Assembly: GCA_021767625.1 (NCBI GenBank)
Contig: JAASTB010000036.1
Coordinates: 1 to 11,970, forward strand
DNA from: Wenzhouxiangella sp.
GTDB lineage: Bacteria > Pseudomonadota > Gammaproteobacteria > Xanthomonadales > Wenzhouxiangellaceae
Reading direction: 5' to 3'
Length of the DNA stretch: 11,970 nt
This document shows, in pieces, positions 1 through 6,800 of the stretch. A program made the position numbers and the translations under genes. Numbering within the stretch: the stretch's first letter is position 1; every line of letters starts with the position of its first letter. A model generated the notes under the pieces. That model was not told the origin of the DNA. It ran no database searches and was given only the letters and a program-made list of their open reading frames with translations.

Positions 1-486
1 CGATTGCTCGTCGCGGGAAAAGTCCAGCAGAAATTCCGCCAGACGACGCTCGGCCGGGTGACGATCCATGTACAGGAGTCGGCCGAAGCGCTGGATTTCA
101 CGATACATGCCTGCGACCAGGCCTTCCATTCCGTTCGTGCGAAGGGACCCTTGCGGCAACTCGGCCACTTCGATGCTGCAGATCTCCAGCGCGATCACGC
201 TGGAGAGTGCGGGCTTGCCGATCAGCGCTTCGAAACCCAGCACGTCCCCCGGGCCGTGCATGCCGAGGATCTGTTCCTCGCCGTCACGGTGGACACAGTA
301 GCTCTTGAGGTGTCCGGTGCGGACGATGAAAGCCTCGTCACTGACATCACCCGCCTGGAAGAGATGGTCCCCGGCCTGAAGAATCCGTCGCGGAGAATGA
401 CCTTTCCGGATTCGAGCAGGCCAAGTCACCGATCTTGCCGAGGCGTTTGCTGCATCCCCCGTCAAGCCCTGCAAAACCTGAGTCAT
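1..486 (-). CDS. CRP/FNR-family transcriptional regulator, FixK-like (3' end outside window)
   Basis: The visible 162 residues are the cyclic-nucleotide-binding-like sensor domain of a CRP/FNR regulator; the DNA-binding HTH lies beyond position 1. Recognisable parts are 'HLFQAGD' (residues 41-47), 'GDVLGFEALIG' (80-90, like the FNR GD-x-x-GF-[DE]-A motif) and the dimer-helix run ending 'ERRLAEFLLDFSR' (146-158). The ATG at 486-484 is the first possible one, since an in-frame TAA lies four codons upstream, and it has a good Shine-Dalgarno (TAAGGA, 6-nt spacing). The N-terminus is short and lacks the three clustered cysteines that hold the 4Fe-4S cluster of E. coli FNR. By eye only C103 matches a cluster cysteine (FNR C122). 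This suggests a FixK-type member that does not sense oxygen itself. It is the last gene of the minus-strand signalling block, after a receiver gene, so control by the upstream kinase/regulator pair is likely. The family is sure; the target genes are unknown. Confidence 0.88.
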   Translation of the reverse strand, partial: MTQVLQGLTGDAANASARSVTWPARIRKGHSPRRILQAGDHLFQAGDVSDEAFIVRTGHLKSYCVHRDGEEQILGMHGPGDVLGFEALIGKPALSSVIALEICSIEVAELPQGSLRTNGMEGLVAGMYREIQRFGRLLYMDRHPAERRLAEFLLDFSRDEQS

Positions 487-498
487 CTGGATTCCTTA

Positions 499-513
499 CC
501 GGGCTGTACCCGG
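499..513 (-). promoter_or_regulatory. Small leader hairpin next to the regulator's ribosome binding site
   Basis: CCGGG / CCCGG arms of 5 bp with a 5-nt loop end directly at the TAAGGA Shine-Dalgarno of the CRP/FNR gene. Such a stem could limit ribosome access or simply occur by chance in GC-rich DNA. Stability and function are not tested. Confidence 0.25.
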
Positions 514-582
514 ATGGAGTCAACAAGATTGCCGGCACCGCGTGCCTGCGACTCAATCTAGCGTTTTGGGGGCATTCGCCCA

Positions 583-600
583 ATAAGGGAACACCCTTAT
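583..600. promoter_or_regulatory. Perfect 7+4+7 inverted repeat, candidate operator upstream of the CRP/FNR gene
   Basis: ATAAGGG-AACA-CCCTTAT has two exact 7-bp arms around a 4-bp spacer. It overlaps the TAA stop (599-597) of the receiver gene, and its centre is 105 bp upstream of the CRP/FNR start codon. The FixJ/NarL-family regulators StyR and TodT bind dyads of the form ATAAAC-N4-GTTTAT, which share the outer ATAA/TTAT and the 4-bp centre but have 6-bp arms. A weak -35-like TTGAGT on the minus strand (556-551) would place this dyad about 40 bp upstream of the -35, where an upstream activator could bind. It has no downstream T-run, so it is a poor terminator candidate. Binding by the FixJ-like protein at 1097-1732 is inference. 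Confidence 0.5.
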
Positions 601-983
601 GCAGGGACGAGCGATTCTTCGACGGCGCGCAGCCAGTCGCCGGGGACGATGGGCTTGGGGAGCACCCGGCCGGCACCGGCCCGGCGGGCACGGCGGGCGA
701 GCTCGCCTTCCGGCCAGGCCGTGAGCACGACGGCGGCGATGCCATTGCCGGAGGCTTTCAGGGATTCGAGCAGCTCCGCCCCGTTCATGCCGGGCATCTG
801 GAGGTCGAGAACCAGGCATTCAGCATGCGGGAACCAATTACGCGGGGCTGAGAGGTAGTCCAGCGCGCTGGCGTAGGAGCGAACGCTCCAGCCACGCGCC
901 TCACCGAGCAGGGTCAGGCTGCTTCTGACCGCTTCGTCGTCGTCGACGACATGTATCAAGGGCTGCTCCCTTTGAATACTCAT
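597..983 (-). CDS. Single-domain response regulator (receiver only)
   Basis: This 128-residue protein is a CheY-like receiver with no output domain. It has the acidic pocket D14-D15-D16, the phosphoacceptor D60 in 'CLVLDLQMPGMNG', the switch threonine T88 and K110 in the 'KP' turn, so it should be phosphorylatable. The sequence ('LIHVVDDDEAVRSSL...') is closest by eye to FixJ-type receivers, so it may be a duplicate of a FixJ receiver. The other frames downstream show no LuxR HTH, so it does not look like a frameshifted full-length regulator. I chose the ATG at 983, preceded by AGGGA, over a GTG at 1010 that has no Shine-Dalgarno and would add nine residues. Its position between the FixJ-like gene and the CRP/FNR gene suggests a phosphate sink or competitor for the kinase, or an adaptor. 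That role is inference. Confidence 0.87.
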   Translation of the reverse strand: MSIQREQPLIHVVDDDEAVRSSLTLLGEARGWSVRSYASALDYLSAPRNWFPHAECLVLDLQMPGMNGAELLESLKASGNGIAAVVLTAWPEGELARRARRAGAGRVLPKPIVPGDWLRAVEESLVPA

Positions 984-1057
984 GATGAATCCCTGATTGG
1001 CCGTCCACACCAGCAGGAAAGAGATTCAATTGGAGCATGAAGCCCGACGAGACTTAG

Positions 1058-1099
1058 TGATACTGGTCAATAAATTTAGACCTGATACTCACAGTATCA
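1058..1099. promoter_or_regulatory. Dyad cluster: three TGATACT sites and an AT-rich core, candidate operator/promoter
   Basis: The heptamer TGATACT occurs at 1058-1064 and 1083-1089 and inverted (AGTATCA) at 1093-1099. The last two form a perfect 7+3+7 palindrome that overlaps the TGA stop of the FixJ-like gene (1099-1097). Between the direct copies lies GGTC-N10-GACC (1065-1082) around the self-complementary TAAATTTA. The 1051-1100 stretch is about 36% GC, strikingly AT-rich for this window. It sits about 75-115 bp upstream of the receiver gene's start, so it probably contains that gene's promoter and operator. TTGACC on the minus strand (1070-1065) is a possible -35, but I find no convincing -10. 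The palindrome could also act as a weak hairpin at the end of the kinase-regulator transcript. Confidence 0.45.
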
Positions 1100-1732
1100 C
1101 CCCCCGAGATAACCGTCGAATAGCGTTTTCATGCGAGCCAGATCGGCGGCCGTCCTGAGGCCGAGCTTCTTCATGGCGCGGCCGCGGTGGATTTCGACGG
1201 TTCGCTCGCTGATGCCCAGTTCGAGCCCGATCACCTTGTTCGTCAGGCCGGCAGAAGCCTGGTGTGCCACCTCGAGCTCCCGCGCCGTCAACTGCGACAA
1301 TAGTTCCCGCTCGGATGCGGAAGCCGCCTGGTCGGCCATCCTTCGCTCGTGCTCGGTAACGCATTGTGCGATGCGCTCGAGCAGCACGGCCGGTTCGAGT
1401 TCGCTCTTCTGGAGAAAATCGACCGCCCCGCCCTTGAGGGCCTTGACGGCGGCCGGGACATCGCCGTGCCCGGTCAGGAATACGATCGGCACGTTCCAGC
1501 CGGAAGCATCCAGCTTCTGCTGGACCTCGATACCGTCCATGCCGGGCATGTTGAGATCCAGCAGCAGGCAGGCGGGGCCATCCGGTGGACCGTGGTTCAG
1601 CAGTTCCTCCCCGCTGCGGTGTCGGCAGGTGCGATACCCGGCGGTCTCCAGCAAGAGCTGCAGCGACTCCTGGACGGGGCCGTCGTCGTCGACGATCACG
1701 ATGGTGGCCCGATCGTCCTGAACGCTACTCAC
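1097..1732 (-). CDS. FixJ-like response regulator (receiver + LuxR-type HTH)
   Basis: This 211-residue two-domain regulator should be phosphorylated by the overlapping kinase and bind DNA. Receiver (about 8-125): acidic residues D15-D17, phosphoacceptor D59 in 'LLLDLNMPGMDG', T87 and K109. The LuxR/NarL-type HTH (about 145-205) contains 'LTARELEV', 'GLTNKVIGLELGISERTVEIHRGRAMKKL' (split here: G162-H182 then R183-L190), typical of the FixJ subgroup. Start choice: the GTG at 1732-1730 overlaps the last 8 bases of the kinase gene, is preceded by a GGGGGAAGGG purine run, and gives the length expected for FixJ-type regulators. An open frame continues further upstream but is antisense-like noise inside the kinase gene. 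Oddity: the proline that normally follows the conserved receiver lysine is replaced ('LQKSEL', S110), which may alter the beta5-alpha5 loop. Likely target, by analogy with FixJ to fixK: the downstream CRP/FNR gene. Confidence 0.92.
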   Translation of the reverse strand: MSSVQDDRATIVIVDDDGPVQESLQLLLETAGYRTCRHRSGEELLNHGPPDGPACLLLDLNMPGMDGIEVQQKLDASGWNVPIVFLTGHGDVPAAVKALKGGAVDFLQKSELEPAVLLERIAQCVTEHERRMADQAASASERELLSQLTARELEVAHQASAGLTNKVIGLELGISERTVEIHRGRAMKKLGLRTAADLARMKTLFDGYLGG

Positions 1733-3272
1733 CGGCCCTTCCCCCGAGCGGCAGCGTGAACCGGAACACGGCACCGCCCCGGGGACCGTTCTCCGCCTCG
1801 ATGGCGGCGCCGTGGCGATCCAGGATGGAACGGCAGATGGATAGTCCCTGGCCCAGGCCCTGTCGTTTGGTCGTGTAGAAAGGATGAAACAGTCGCGACC
1901 TGTCGACTTCGGAAATGCCGGGGCCCGAATCCGCGACCTCGACGAGGCAGGCAGGCTTGTCCTGCATGGGTCGGCACCGGATTCGGACGCGACGCTCTCC
2001 ACCATGCTCCCGGAGTGCATCGACGGCATTGCGCACAAGGTTGAACAGCACCTGCTCGATCTGGATGCGGTTGACGTGAACGAAACGGATGCTTTCCTCG
2101 ATGTCGGCTTCGACTTCCACCCCTGCAGCGGCCAGTTCGGACTCGAGCAGGAGCAGGACGTCCTGGACCAGTTTGCGGGGGTCACAGTCCTCGCGAGCGT
2201 CTTCCTCTTCCTTGCGCAGGAAGCTCCGCAACTGCTCGATGATCTTGCGGGCACGCTGTCCCTGGGCCGCGACCTTCTCCAGCGACGAACGCAGGGAGTC
2301 GATGCGAGGCGGGTCGGCGTCGAGCCCCATCAAGCAGGCTTCGGCCGTCGCGGCGATGGCCGTCAGCGGCTGGCTGATCTCGTGCGCCAGGCCGGTGGCG
2401 ACTTCGCTCATCGCCGCCAGCCGGGTGGCGTGGGCCAGTTCGAGGAGATGCGACTGCGCTTCCTGCCGGGCCCGGTCGCGTTCCTGGCGGAGTCGCTGCG
2501 GTTCGGTGAGATCAACCGAAACGATGTAGAAACCGTCGACCTTCGAGTTTTCGTCGAACGCCGGGATGTAAGTGCCGTGTATGAAGCGCGACGGACCGTG
2601 CAGATAGACGACTTCACCGTGATAGACCGAGCGCCTGCCGGCAAGCGCCTCTCTGAAGCAGGGTTCCAGGGTCTCGAAGGCGGTCTCGCCGATGATCGAT
2701 CGCACGTGCTCGCCCTGCACCTGCTGCGGCTCGAGACCGAACCACTGCCTGTAGCCATCATTGGCGAAACGGATCCGGAAATCGGCTCCGACATGGGCGA
2801 TCAAAACCGGCAACGCATCGAGCAGGTAGTGCCGTTCGTGCTCCCAGCGCAGCCGGGCCTTGAGAGCGCGTTCCTGCTCGGTGACGTCGATACCGGTGCC
2901 CACGAAGGCGGTTGCCACGCCGCGCTCGTCGCGCAGGGTGGCGTTGCGCCACTGTATGAGCCGGCGTTCTCCTTCGCGGGTCATCCAGTGGTTGACGTAC
3001 GTATTGCTGGCTTCCTCGTTCTGGCGCAGCCGGCCATGCACCTGCTGCACGTTCGGCAGTTCGTCTTCTGGAATCAGAGTGGACCAGATGGAGCGGCCGA
3101 GGACCTCGCCCTCTTCGTAGCCGGTCAGCTGCTCGCAGGCGCGATTGAATCGCCGGATGTTCCCCTCGGCATCGAGCACTACCACCAGCAGGCCAGACAC
3201 GTCGAGCAGCGTGTCGAGCAGCGCGGCCTCACAGCTTTGCCCCAGAGGCAGGTCTCCCGGATCTGCGCTCAT
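1725..3272 (-). CDS. Soluble PAS-PAS sensor histidine kinase, FixL-like
   Basis: This 515-residue kinase has no membrane segment or signal peptide, so it should sense a cytoplasmic or diffusible signal. Domain order: PAS 1 (about 20-135, ending 'GTGIDVTEQERA'); PAS 2 (about 147-260, ending 'VSVDLTEPQR'); coiled linker; HisKA with H-box 'GLAHEISQPL' and phosphoacceptor H297; HATPase_c with N-box 'NLVRNAVDAL' (N415), G1 'DSGPGI' (448-453), F-box 'LFHPFYTTK' (461-469) and G2 'GLGQGLSI' (472-479). All catalytic motifs are intact. The ATG at 3272 follows GGGAAGGA closely. It overlaps the FixJ-like regulator by 8 bases, so the two are translationally coupled partners. In an ungapped by-eye alignment to FixL, the heme-ligand histidine position of PAS 1 is V75, with a histidine one helical turn later (H79). 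Oxygen sensing through heme is therefore not supported, and the ligand is unknown. Confidence 0.93.
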   Translation of the reverse strand: MSADPGDLPLGQSCEAALLDTLLDVSGLLVVVLDAEGNIRRFNRACEQLTGYEEGEVLGRSIWSTLIPEDELPNVQQVHGRLRQNEEASNTYVNHWMTREGERRLIQWRNATLRDERGVATAFVGTGIDVTEQERALKARLRWEHERHYLLDALPVLIAHVGADFRIRFANDGYRQWFGLEPQQVQGEHVRSIIGETAFETLEPCFREALAGRRSVYHGEVVYLHGPSRFIHGTYIPAFDENSKVDGFYIVSVDLTEPQRLRQERDRARQEAQSHLLELAHATRLAAMSEVATGLAHEISQPLTAIAATAEACLMGLDADPPRIDSLRSSLEKVAAQGQRARKIIEQLRSFLRKEEEDAREDCDPRKLVQDVLLLLESELAAAGVEVEADIEESIRFVHVNRIQIEQVLFNLVRNAVDALREHGGERRVRIRCRPMQDKPACLVEVADSGPGISEVDRSRLFHPFYTTKRQGLGQGLSICRSILDRHGAAIEAENGPRGGAVFRFTLPLGGRAGE

Positions 3273-3452
3273 GCATCCTTCCCGTCGGGTGCATTATCAG
3301 CGTTCAGTTTAGCAAGTCATTGTAATCGGCGATTTTGACCTCGATCAGACGCTTGCAGCTGCCTTCGCTCGGGATTTCCCTCCGACGAAACGGCAATGAG
3401 CCGATGGCATTCCGCTATCCTGTGCGGGTAGGTTCAGGATGACTTCGAAACG
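3273..3452. promoter_or_regulatory. Divergent intergenic region between the kinase gene and the deo operon
   Basis: These 180 bp must carry the start signals for both the minus-strand signalling block and the plus-strand deo operon. On the minus strand a -10-like GATAAT (3298-3293) lies about 20 bp before the kinase start, but the only -35-like hexamers sit at poor spacings (15 or 21 bp). On the plus strand TATCCT (3416-3421) is a possible -10 for deoC without a good -35. I see no long palindrome of the CytR or DeoR kind. Only the general location is well supported. Confidence 0.35.
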
Positions 3453-4229
3453 ATGACTTCTCTTACGGAAACAGCTGGCCGGGCGATCCCGCTGATCGAC
3501 CTGACCCGTCTCGAAAACGGAGACGATGATGGCCGGATCGAAGCGCTCTGCCGCCGGGCCGAAACGCCCCACGGCTGCGTGGCCGCGGTGTGCGTCTACC
3601 CGCGGTTCGTCGCGACCGCCGCGAGCACACTGGAGGAGGCAGGACTGGCTGGCCGGGTCGCTATCGCCACGGTGGTGAATTTCCCCGGCGGCGATGGAGA
3701 TGCCGACAGCGTCGTGACGGCGATCGGCTCCGCGCTCGAGGCGGGCGCCAACGAGATCGACCTCGTCTTTCCGTGGCGGGCGCTGCGCAGCGGCGACGAG
3801 GCGTCCGGCCGTCGCCTCGTGGCGGCCGCGCGCCAGGCCTGCGGCGAACATCCGCTCAAGGTCATCCTGGAAACGGGCGAGCTGGCCGAAATCGGACTGA
3901 TTCGTCGGGCAGCCGAGATCGCCATCGAATCGGGCGCCGACTTCCTCAAGACCTCCACCGGCAAGGTGCCGGTCAACGCCACGCCCGAGGCTGCCCGGAT
4001 CCTGCTCGAGGTCATTCGGGACAGCGGGCGCGATGTCGGCTGCAAGGTTTCCGGCGGCGTCCGCATGACCGCCCAGGCGCGCGACTATCTCGACCTGGCT
4101 GCCGAAATCATGGGGCCCGACTGGATCGGACCGGATCACTTCCGCTTCGGCGCCTCCGGCCTGCTCGACGATTTGCTGGCCACGCTCAGTGGCGCCGCGC
4201 CGGCGGACGAAAACCCGGATTGCTACTGA
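3453..4229 (+). CDS. deoC: Deoxyribose-phosphate aldolase
   Basis: This class I aldolase splits 2-deoxyribose-5-phosphate into acetaldehyde and glyceraldehyde-3-phosphate, the last step of deoxynucleoside catabolism in the cytoplasm. At 258 residues it matches the family (E. coli 259). Key residues are visible: the Schiff-base lysine K166 in 'FLKTSTGK', the second active-site lysine K198 in 'GCKVSGG', and D103 in 'EIDLVFPW'. Other family marks are 'VVNFPGG' (74-80) and the phosphate-site 'FRFGASGLL' (230-238). The ATG at 3453 gives the normal N-terminus. Its only Shine-Dalgarno-like sequence (CAGGAT) is rather distant, and another ATG 14 bases upstream opens a frame that stops after five codons. 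It is first in the operon; its TGA shares a base with the deoA ATG (TGATG), implying translational coupling. Confidence 0.97.
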   Translation: MTSLTETAGRAIPLIDLTRLENGDDDGRIEALCRRAETPHGCVAAVCVYPRFVATAASTLEEAGLAGRVAIATVVNFPGGDGDADSVVTAIGSALEAGANEIDLVFPWRALRSGDEASGRRLVAAARQACGEHPLKVILETGELAEIGLIRRAAEIAIESGADFLKTSTGKVPVNATPEAARILLEVIRDSGRDVGCKVSGGVRMTAQARDYLDLAAEIMGPDWIGPDHFRFGASGLLDDLLATLSGAAPADENPDCY

Positions 4230-5557
4230 TGCAAGTGCGCGAAATACTCGCTCGCAAGCGCGACGGGCGGGTGCTCGACCCCCGCGCCATCCATGAACTG
4301 GTCGCCGGCATCGCCGACGGCTCGGTCGGCGACGAGCAACTCGGCGCCTTCGCCATGGCGGTCTATCTCAACGGCATGGAAGACGCCGAATGCGTGGCGC
4401 TTACGACGGCCATGCGCGATTCCGGCCGCGTGTTGCGCTGGGACGAGCCAGCCCTGCGAGGCCCGGTGCTCGACAAGCACTCCACCGGCGGCCTGGGTGA
4501 CGTGACCTCGCTGCTGATTGCCCCGATCCTGGCCGCGTGCGGCGCTTACGTTCCGATGATCGCCGGGCGCGGCCTGGGCCACACCGGCGGCACGGTGGAC
4601 AAGCTCGAGGCCATTCCCGGCTACGAGGTTTCGCCGGATTCAGAACTGTTTCAGCGCGTGGTGCGCGAACAGGGCTGCGCCATCATCGGGCAGACGGGCG
4701 AGCTGGCACCGGCCGACCGGCGTCTGTATGCGGTGCGCGACGTGACCGCCACGGTGGAATCGGTGCCGCTGATCGTGGCCTCGATCCTGTCGAAGAAGCT
4801 GGCCGAGGGCCTCGACGGCCTGGTGCTCGACGTCAAGACGGGCAACGGCGCGGTCATGACAGATTTCGAGCAGGCCCGCTACCTGGCCCGGCGCCTGACC
4901 GAAGTGGGCACGGCAGCCGGCGTGCGTACGCACGTGCTGCTGACGGACATGAGCCAGCCGCTGGCCGACAGCGCGGGCAATGCGCTGGAAATTCTCGAGG
5001 TGATCGACTGCCTGCGCGGTCGGCCGCGACGCGAGTCGCTGACGGCACTCAGCCGCGAGCTGGCGGTCGAAGCCCTTGTAACCGGCGGCCTGGCGCAGGA
5101 TCCCAACTCGGCCGGTAAACGGGTCGACGAGGCGGTGGACAGCGGCCGGGCGGCCGAACGCTTCGGCGCCATGGTCGAAGCCCTGGGCGGCCCTGCCGAC
5201 CTGGTGGACGCGCCGGAGCGACACCTGCCGGCGGCGCCGGTCGTCCAGGCGGTCCACGCCGACCGGCCGGGTTTCGTCGAATTCATCGATGTGCGCGCGC
5301 TGGGCATGGCCGTGGTCGACCTCGGCGGCGGGCGTCGCAAGGCCGAGGATCGCATCGACCCGGCCGTGGGCCTCACCGGCCTCGTGCAGATCGGCGACGA
5401 AGTGGATACGGACCGCCCGCTGGCGCGGGTTCACGCCCGAAGTGAAGCCGACGCCGAAAGAGCCGCCGCGGCAATCCGCGAGGCCTGCCGGATCGGCGAG
5501 CGCCCGAGCGAACGGCCGCCGCTGGTTTCCGAGAGACTGATACCCGGAGAGAACTGA
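4229..5557 (+). CDS. deoA: Thymidine phosphorylase
   Basis: The enzyme phosphorolyses thymidine (and deoxyuridine) to the base and 2-deoxyribose-1-phosphate. At 442 residues it is close to E. coli DeoA (440). Motifs: 'DKHSTGGLGD' (82-91, phosphate binding), the thymidine/pyrimidine phosphorylase signature 'AGRGLGHTGGTVDKLE' (112-127), and the pyrimidine-binding set R170, S185 and K189 within 'YAVRDV...VASILSKK'. The C-terminal alpha/beta domain includes 'LGGGRRKAEDRIDPAVG' and ends in the usual Arg/Pro-rich tail. The start overlaps the deoC stop by one base. A longer open frame reaching back to about 3590 is the out-of-frame shadow of deoC and was not used. A pyrimidine nucleoside phosphorylase (pdp) is a less likely alternative, since this gene sits with deoC and deoB. 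Confidence 0.96.
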   Translation: MQVREILARKRDGRVLDPRAIHELVAGIADGSVGDEQLGAFAMAVYLNGMEDAECVALTTAMRDSGRVLRWDEPALRGPVLDKHSTGGLGDVTSLLIAPILAACGAYVPMIAGRGLGHTGGTVDKLEAIPGYEVSPDSELFQRVVREQGCAIIGQTGELAPADRRLYAVRDVTATVESVPLIVASILSKKLAEGLDGLVLDVKTGNGAVMTDFEQARYLARRLTEVGTAAGVRTHVLLTDMSQPLADSAGNALEILEVIDCLRGRPRRESLTALSRELAVEALVTGGLAQDPNSAGKRVDEAVDSGRAAERFGAMVEALGGPADLVDAPERHLPAAPVVQAVHADRPGFVEFIDVRALGMAVVDLGGGRRKAEDRIDPAVGLTGLVQIGDEVDTDRPLARVHARSEADAERAAAAIREACRIGERPSERPPLVSERLIPGEN

Positions 5558-5558
5558 T

Positions 5559-6800
5559 ATGCCGCGCGCACTCGTCATCGTCCTCGACTCCTTCGGCATC
5601 GGCGCTTCTGCGGATGCCGATCGCTTCGACGACGCCGGCGCCGACACGCTGGGTCATATCGCCCGATACCGCTTCGAACAGGACAGGCCCCTGGCCCTGC
5701 CCAACATGGCCCGGATGGGCCTGTTCCACGCCCACCGGGCCAGTACCGGCACGACGGCGGCGGGCGTCGCCCTCCCGGACCGGGTCGACGGCGCCTGGGG
5801 CTATGCGAAGGAGATCTCCAGCGGCAAGGACACGCCCTCGGGCCACTGGGAAATGGCCGGGGTGCCGGTGTGCTTCGAATGGGGTTACTTCCGCAACAGG
5901 GAGAAAAGTTTTCCGGCCGAGTTCCTCGACGAACTGGTCCGCCGGGCCGAGCTGCCCGGCATGCTCGGCAACTGTCATGCCTCGGGCACCGAGATCATCG
6001 CGCGACTGGGTGTCGAACATATCGAGACCGGCAAGCCCATCGTCTACACCTCGGCCGACTCGGTCTTCCAGGTCGCCGTGCACGAACAGTTCTTCGGCCT
6101 CAAGCGTCTCTACCGGCTGTGCGAACTCGCCCGCGAAGTGCTCGACGAGCGTTACGCTGACCAACCCATCGGCCGGGTGATCGCCCGGCCCTTCGTGGGC
6201 AACCACGCCGGAGATTTCGCTCGCACGGGCAACCGCCGCGACTACAGCGTGCCGCCGCCCTCACCCACCGTTCTGGAACGCCTGGTCGACAACGGCGGCG
6301 AAGTCGTCGCGGTCGGCAAGATCGCCGATATCTTCGCGCAGCGGGGCATCAGCTCGGCGATCAAGGCCGACGGCAACGCGGCACTGATCGAGGCCACGCT
6401 CGGCGCCATGAAAAAAGCCAAGGAGCGAAGCCTGGTCATGGCCAATCTCGTGGACTTCGACATGGTCTACGGCCACCGGCGCGACCCCGACGGCTACGCG
6501 GGAGCGCTCGAGTACTTCGACAAGCAGCTGCCGCGGCTGACGGCGACGCTGGGCGAGGAGGACATGCTGCTCCTCACCGCCGACCACGGCTGCGACCCGA
6601 CCTGGCCGGGCAGCGACCATACCCGAGAACATGTCCCCGTCCTCGCCCGCGGCGCCGGCCTCGAGCCGGGCAGCATCGGCGCGCGGCAGACCTTCGCGGA
6701 CATCGGCCAGACCCTGGCCGGTCATTTCGGCCTCGACCCGCTGCCTGACGGCACGAGTTTCGGCCCCGACACGGCAAGACAGCCCCGGAGACAGGCATGA
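5559..6800 (+). CDS. deoB: Phosphopentomutase
   Basis: The enzyme interconverts (deoxy)ribose-1-phosphate and (deoxy)ribose-5-phosphate, linking DeoA to DeoC. It belongs to the alkaline-phosphatase-like metalloenzyme superfamily with two Mn ions. At 413 residues it is near the E. coli length (407). Visible residues: metal ligand D10 in 'VIVLDSFGIG'; the phosphorylated active-site threonine T92 in 'SGKDTPSGHWEMAG' (88-101); 'YTSADSVFQVA'; and the C-terminal metal cluster 'TADHGCDPTW' (340-349) with 'SDHTREHVP' (352-360). The ATG lies one base after the deoA stop, with GGAGA as Shine-Dalgarno inside the deoA end. Its own stop overlaps cdd by four bases (ATGA). No key residue is missing. Confidence 0.97.
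   Translation: MPRALVIVLDSFGIGASADADRFDDAGADTLGHIARYRFEQDRPLALPNMARMGLFHAHRASTGTTAAGVALPDRVDGAWGYAKEISSGKDTPSGHWEMAGVPVCFEWGYFRNREKSFPAEFLDELVRRAELPGMLGNCHASGTEIIARLGVEHIETGKPIVYTSADSVFQVAVHEQFFGLKRLYRLCELAREVLDERYADQPIGRVIARPFVGNHAGDFARTGNRRDYSVPPPSPTVLERLVDNGGEVVAVGKIADIFAQRGISSAIKADGNAALIEATLGAMKKAKERSLVMANLVDFDMVYGHRRDPDGYAGALEYFDKQLPRLTATLGEEDMLLLTADHGCDPTWPGSDHTREHVPVLARGAGLEPGSIGARQTFADIGQTLAGHFGLDPLPDGTSFGPDTARQPRRQA

Noticed and set aside
583..600. Inverted repeat as a Rho-independent terminator of the receiver gene
   Set aside because: The stem is partly AT and no T-run follows on either strand. An operator is the better reading, though a weak hairpin role cannot be excluded.
984..1010. 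GTG start at 1010 for the lone receiver
   Set aside because: No Shine-Dalgarno precedes it. The ATG at 983 is preceded by AGGGA and gives the usual receiver N-terminus.
1733..2254. N-terminal extension of the FixJ-like regulator to a start at 2254
   Set aside because: The added residues lie out of frame inside the kinase ATPase domain and look like noise. The GTG at 1732 with a purine-rich ribosome site gives the normal FixJ length.
1884..3338. 484-codon open frame on the plus strand opposite the kinase gene
   Set aside because: It shows no family motifs. The opposite strand encodes a complete histidine kinase with every catalytic box.
3590..4228. Longer deoA protein starting inside deoC
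   Set aside because: The extra part is Arg/Gly/Pro-rich out-of-frame translation of deoC. The ATG at 4229 yields the family-length enzyme.
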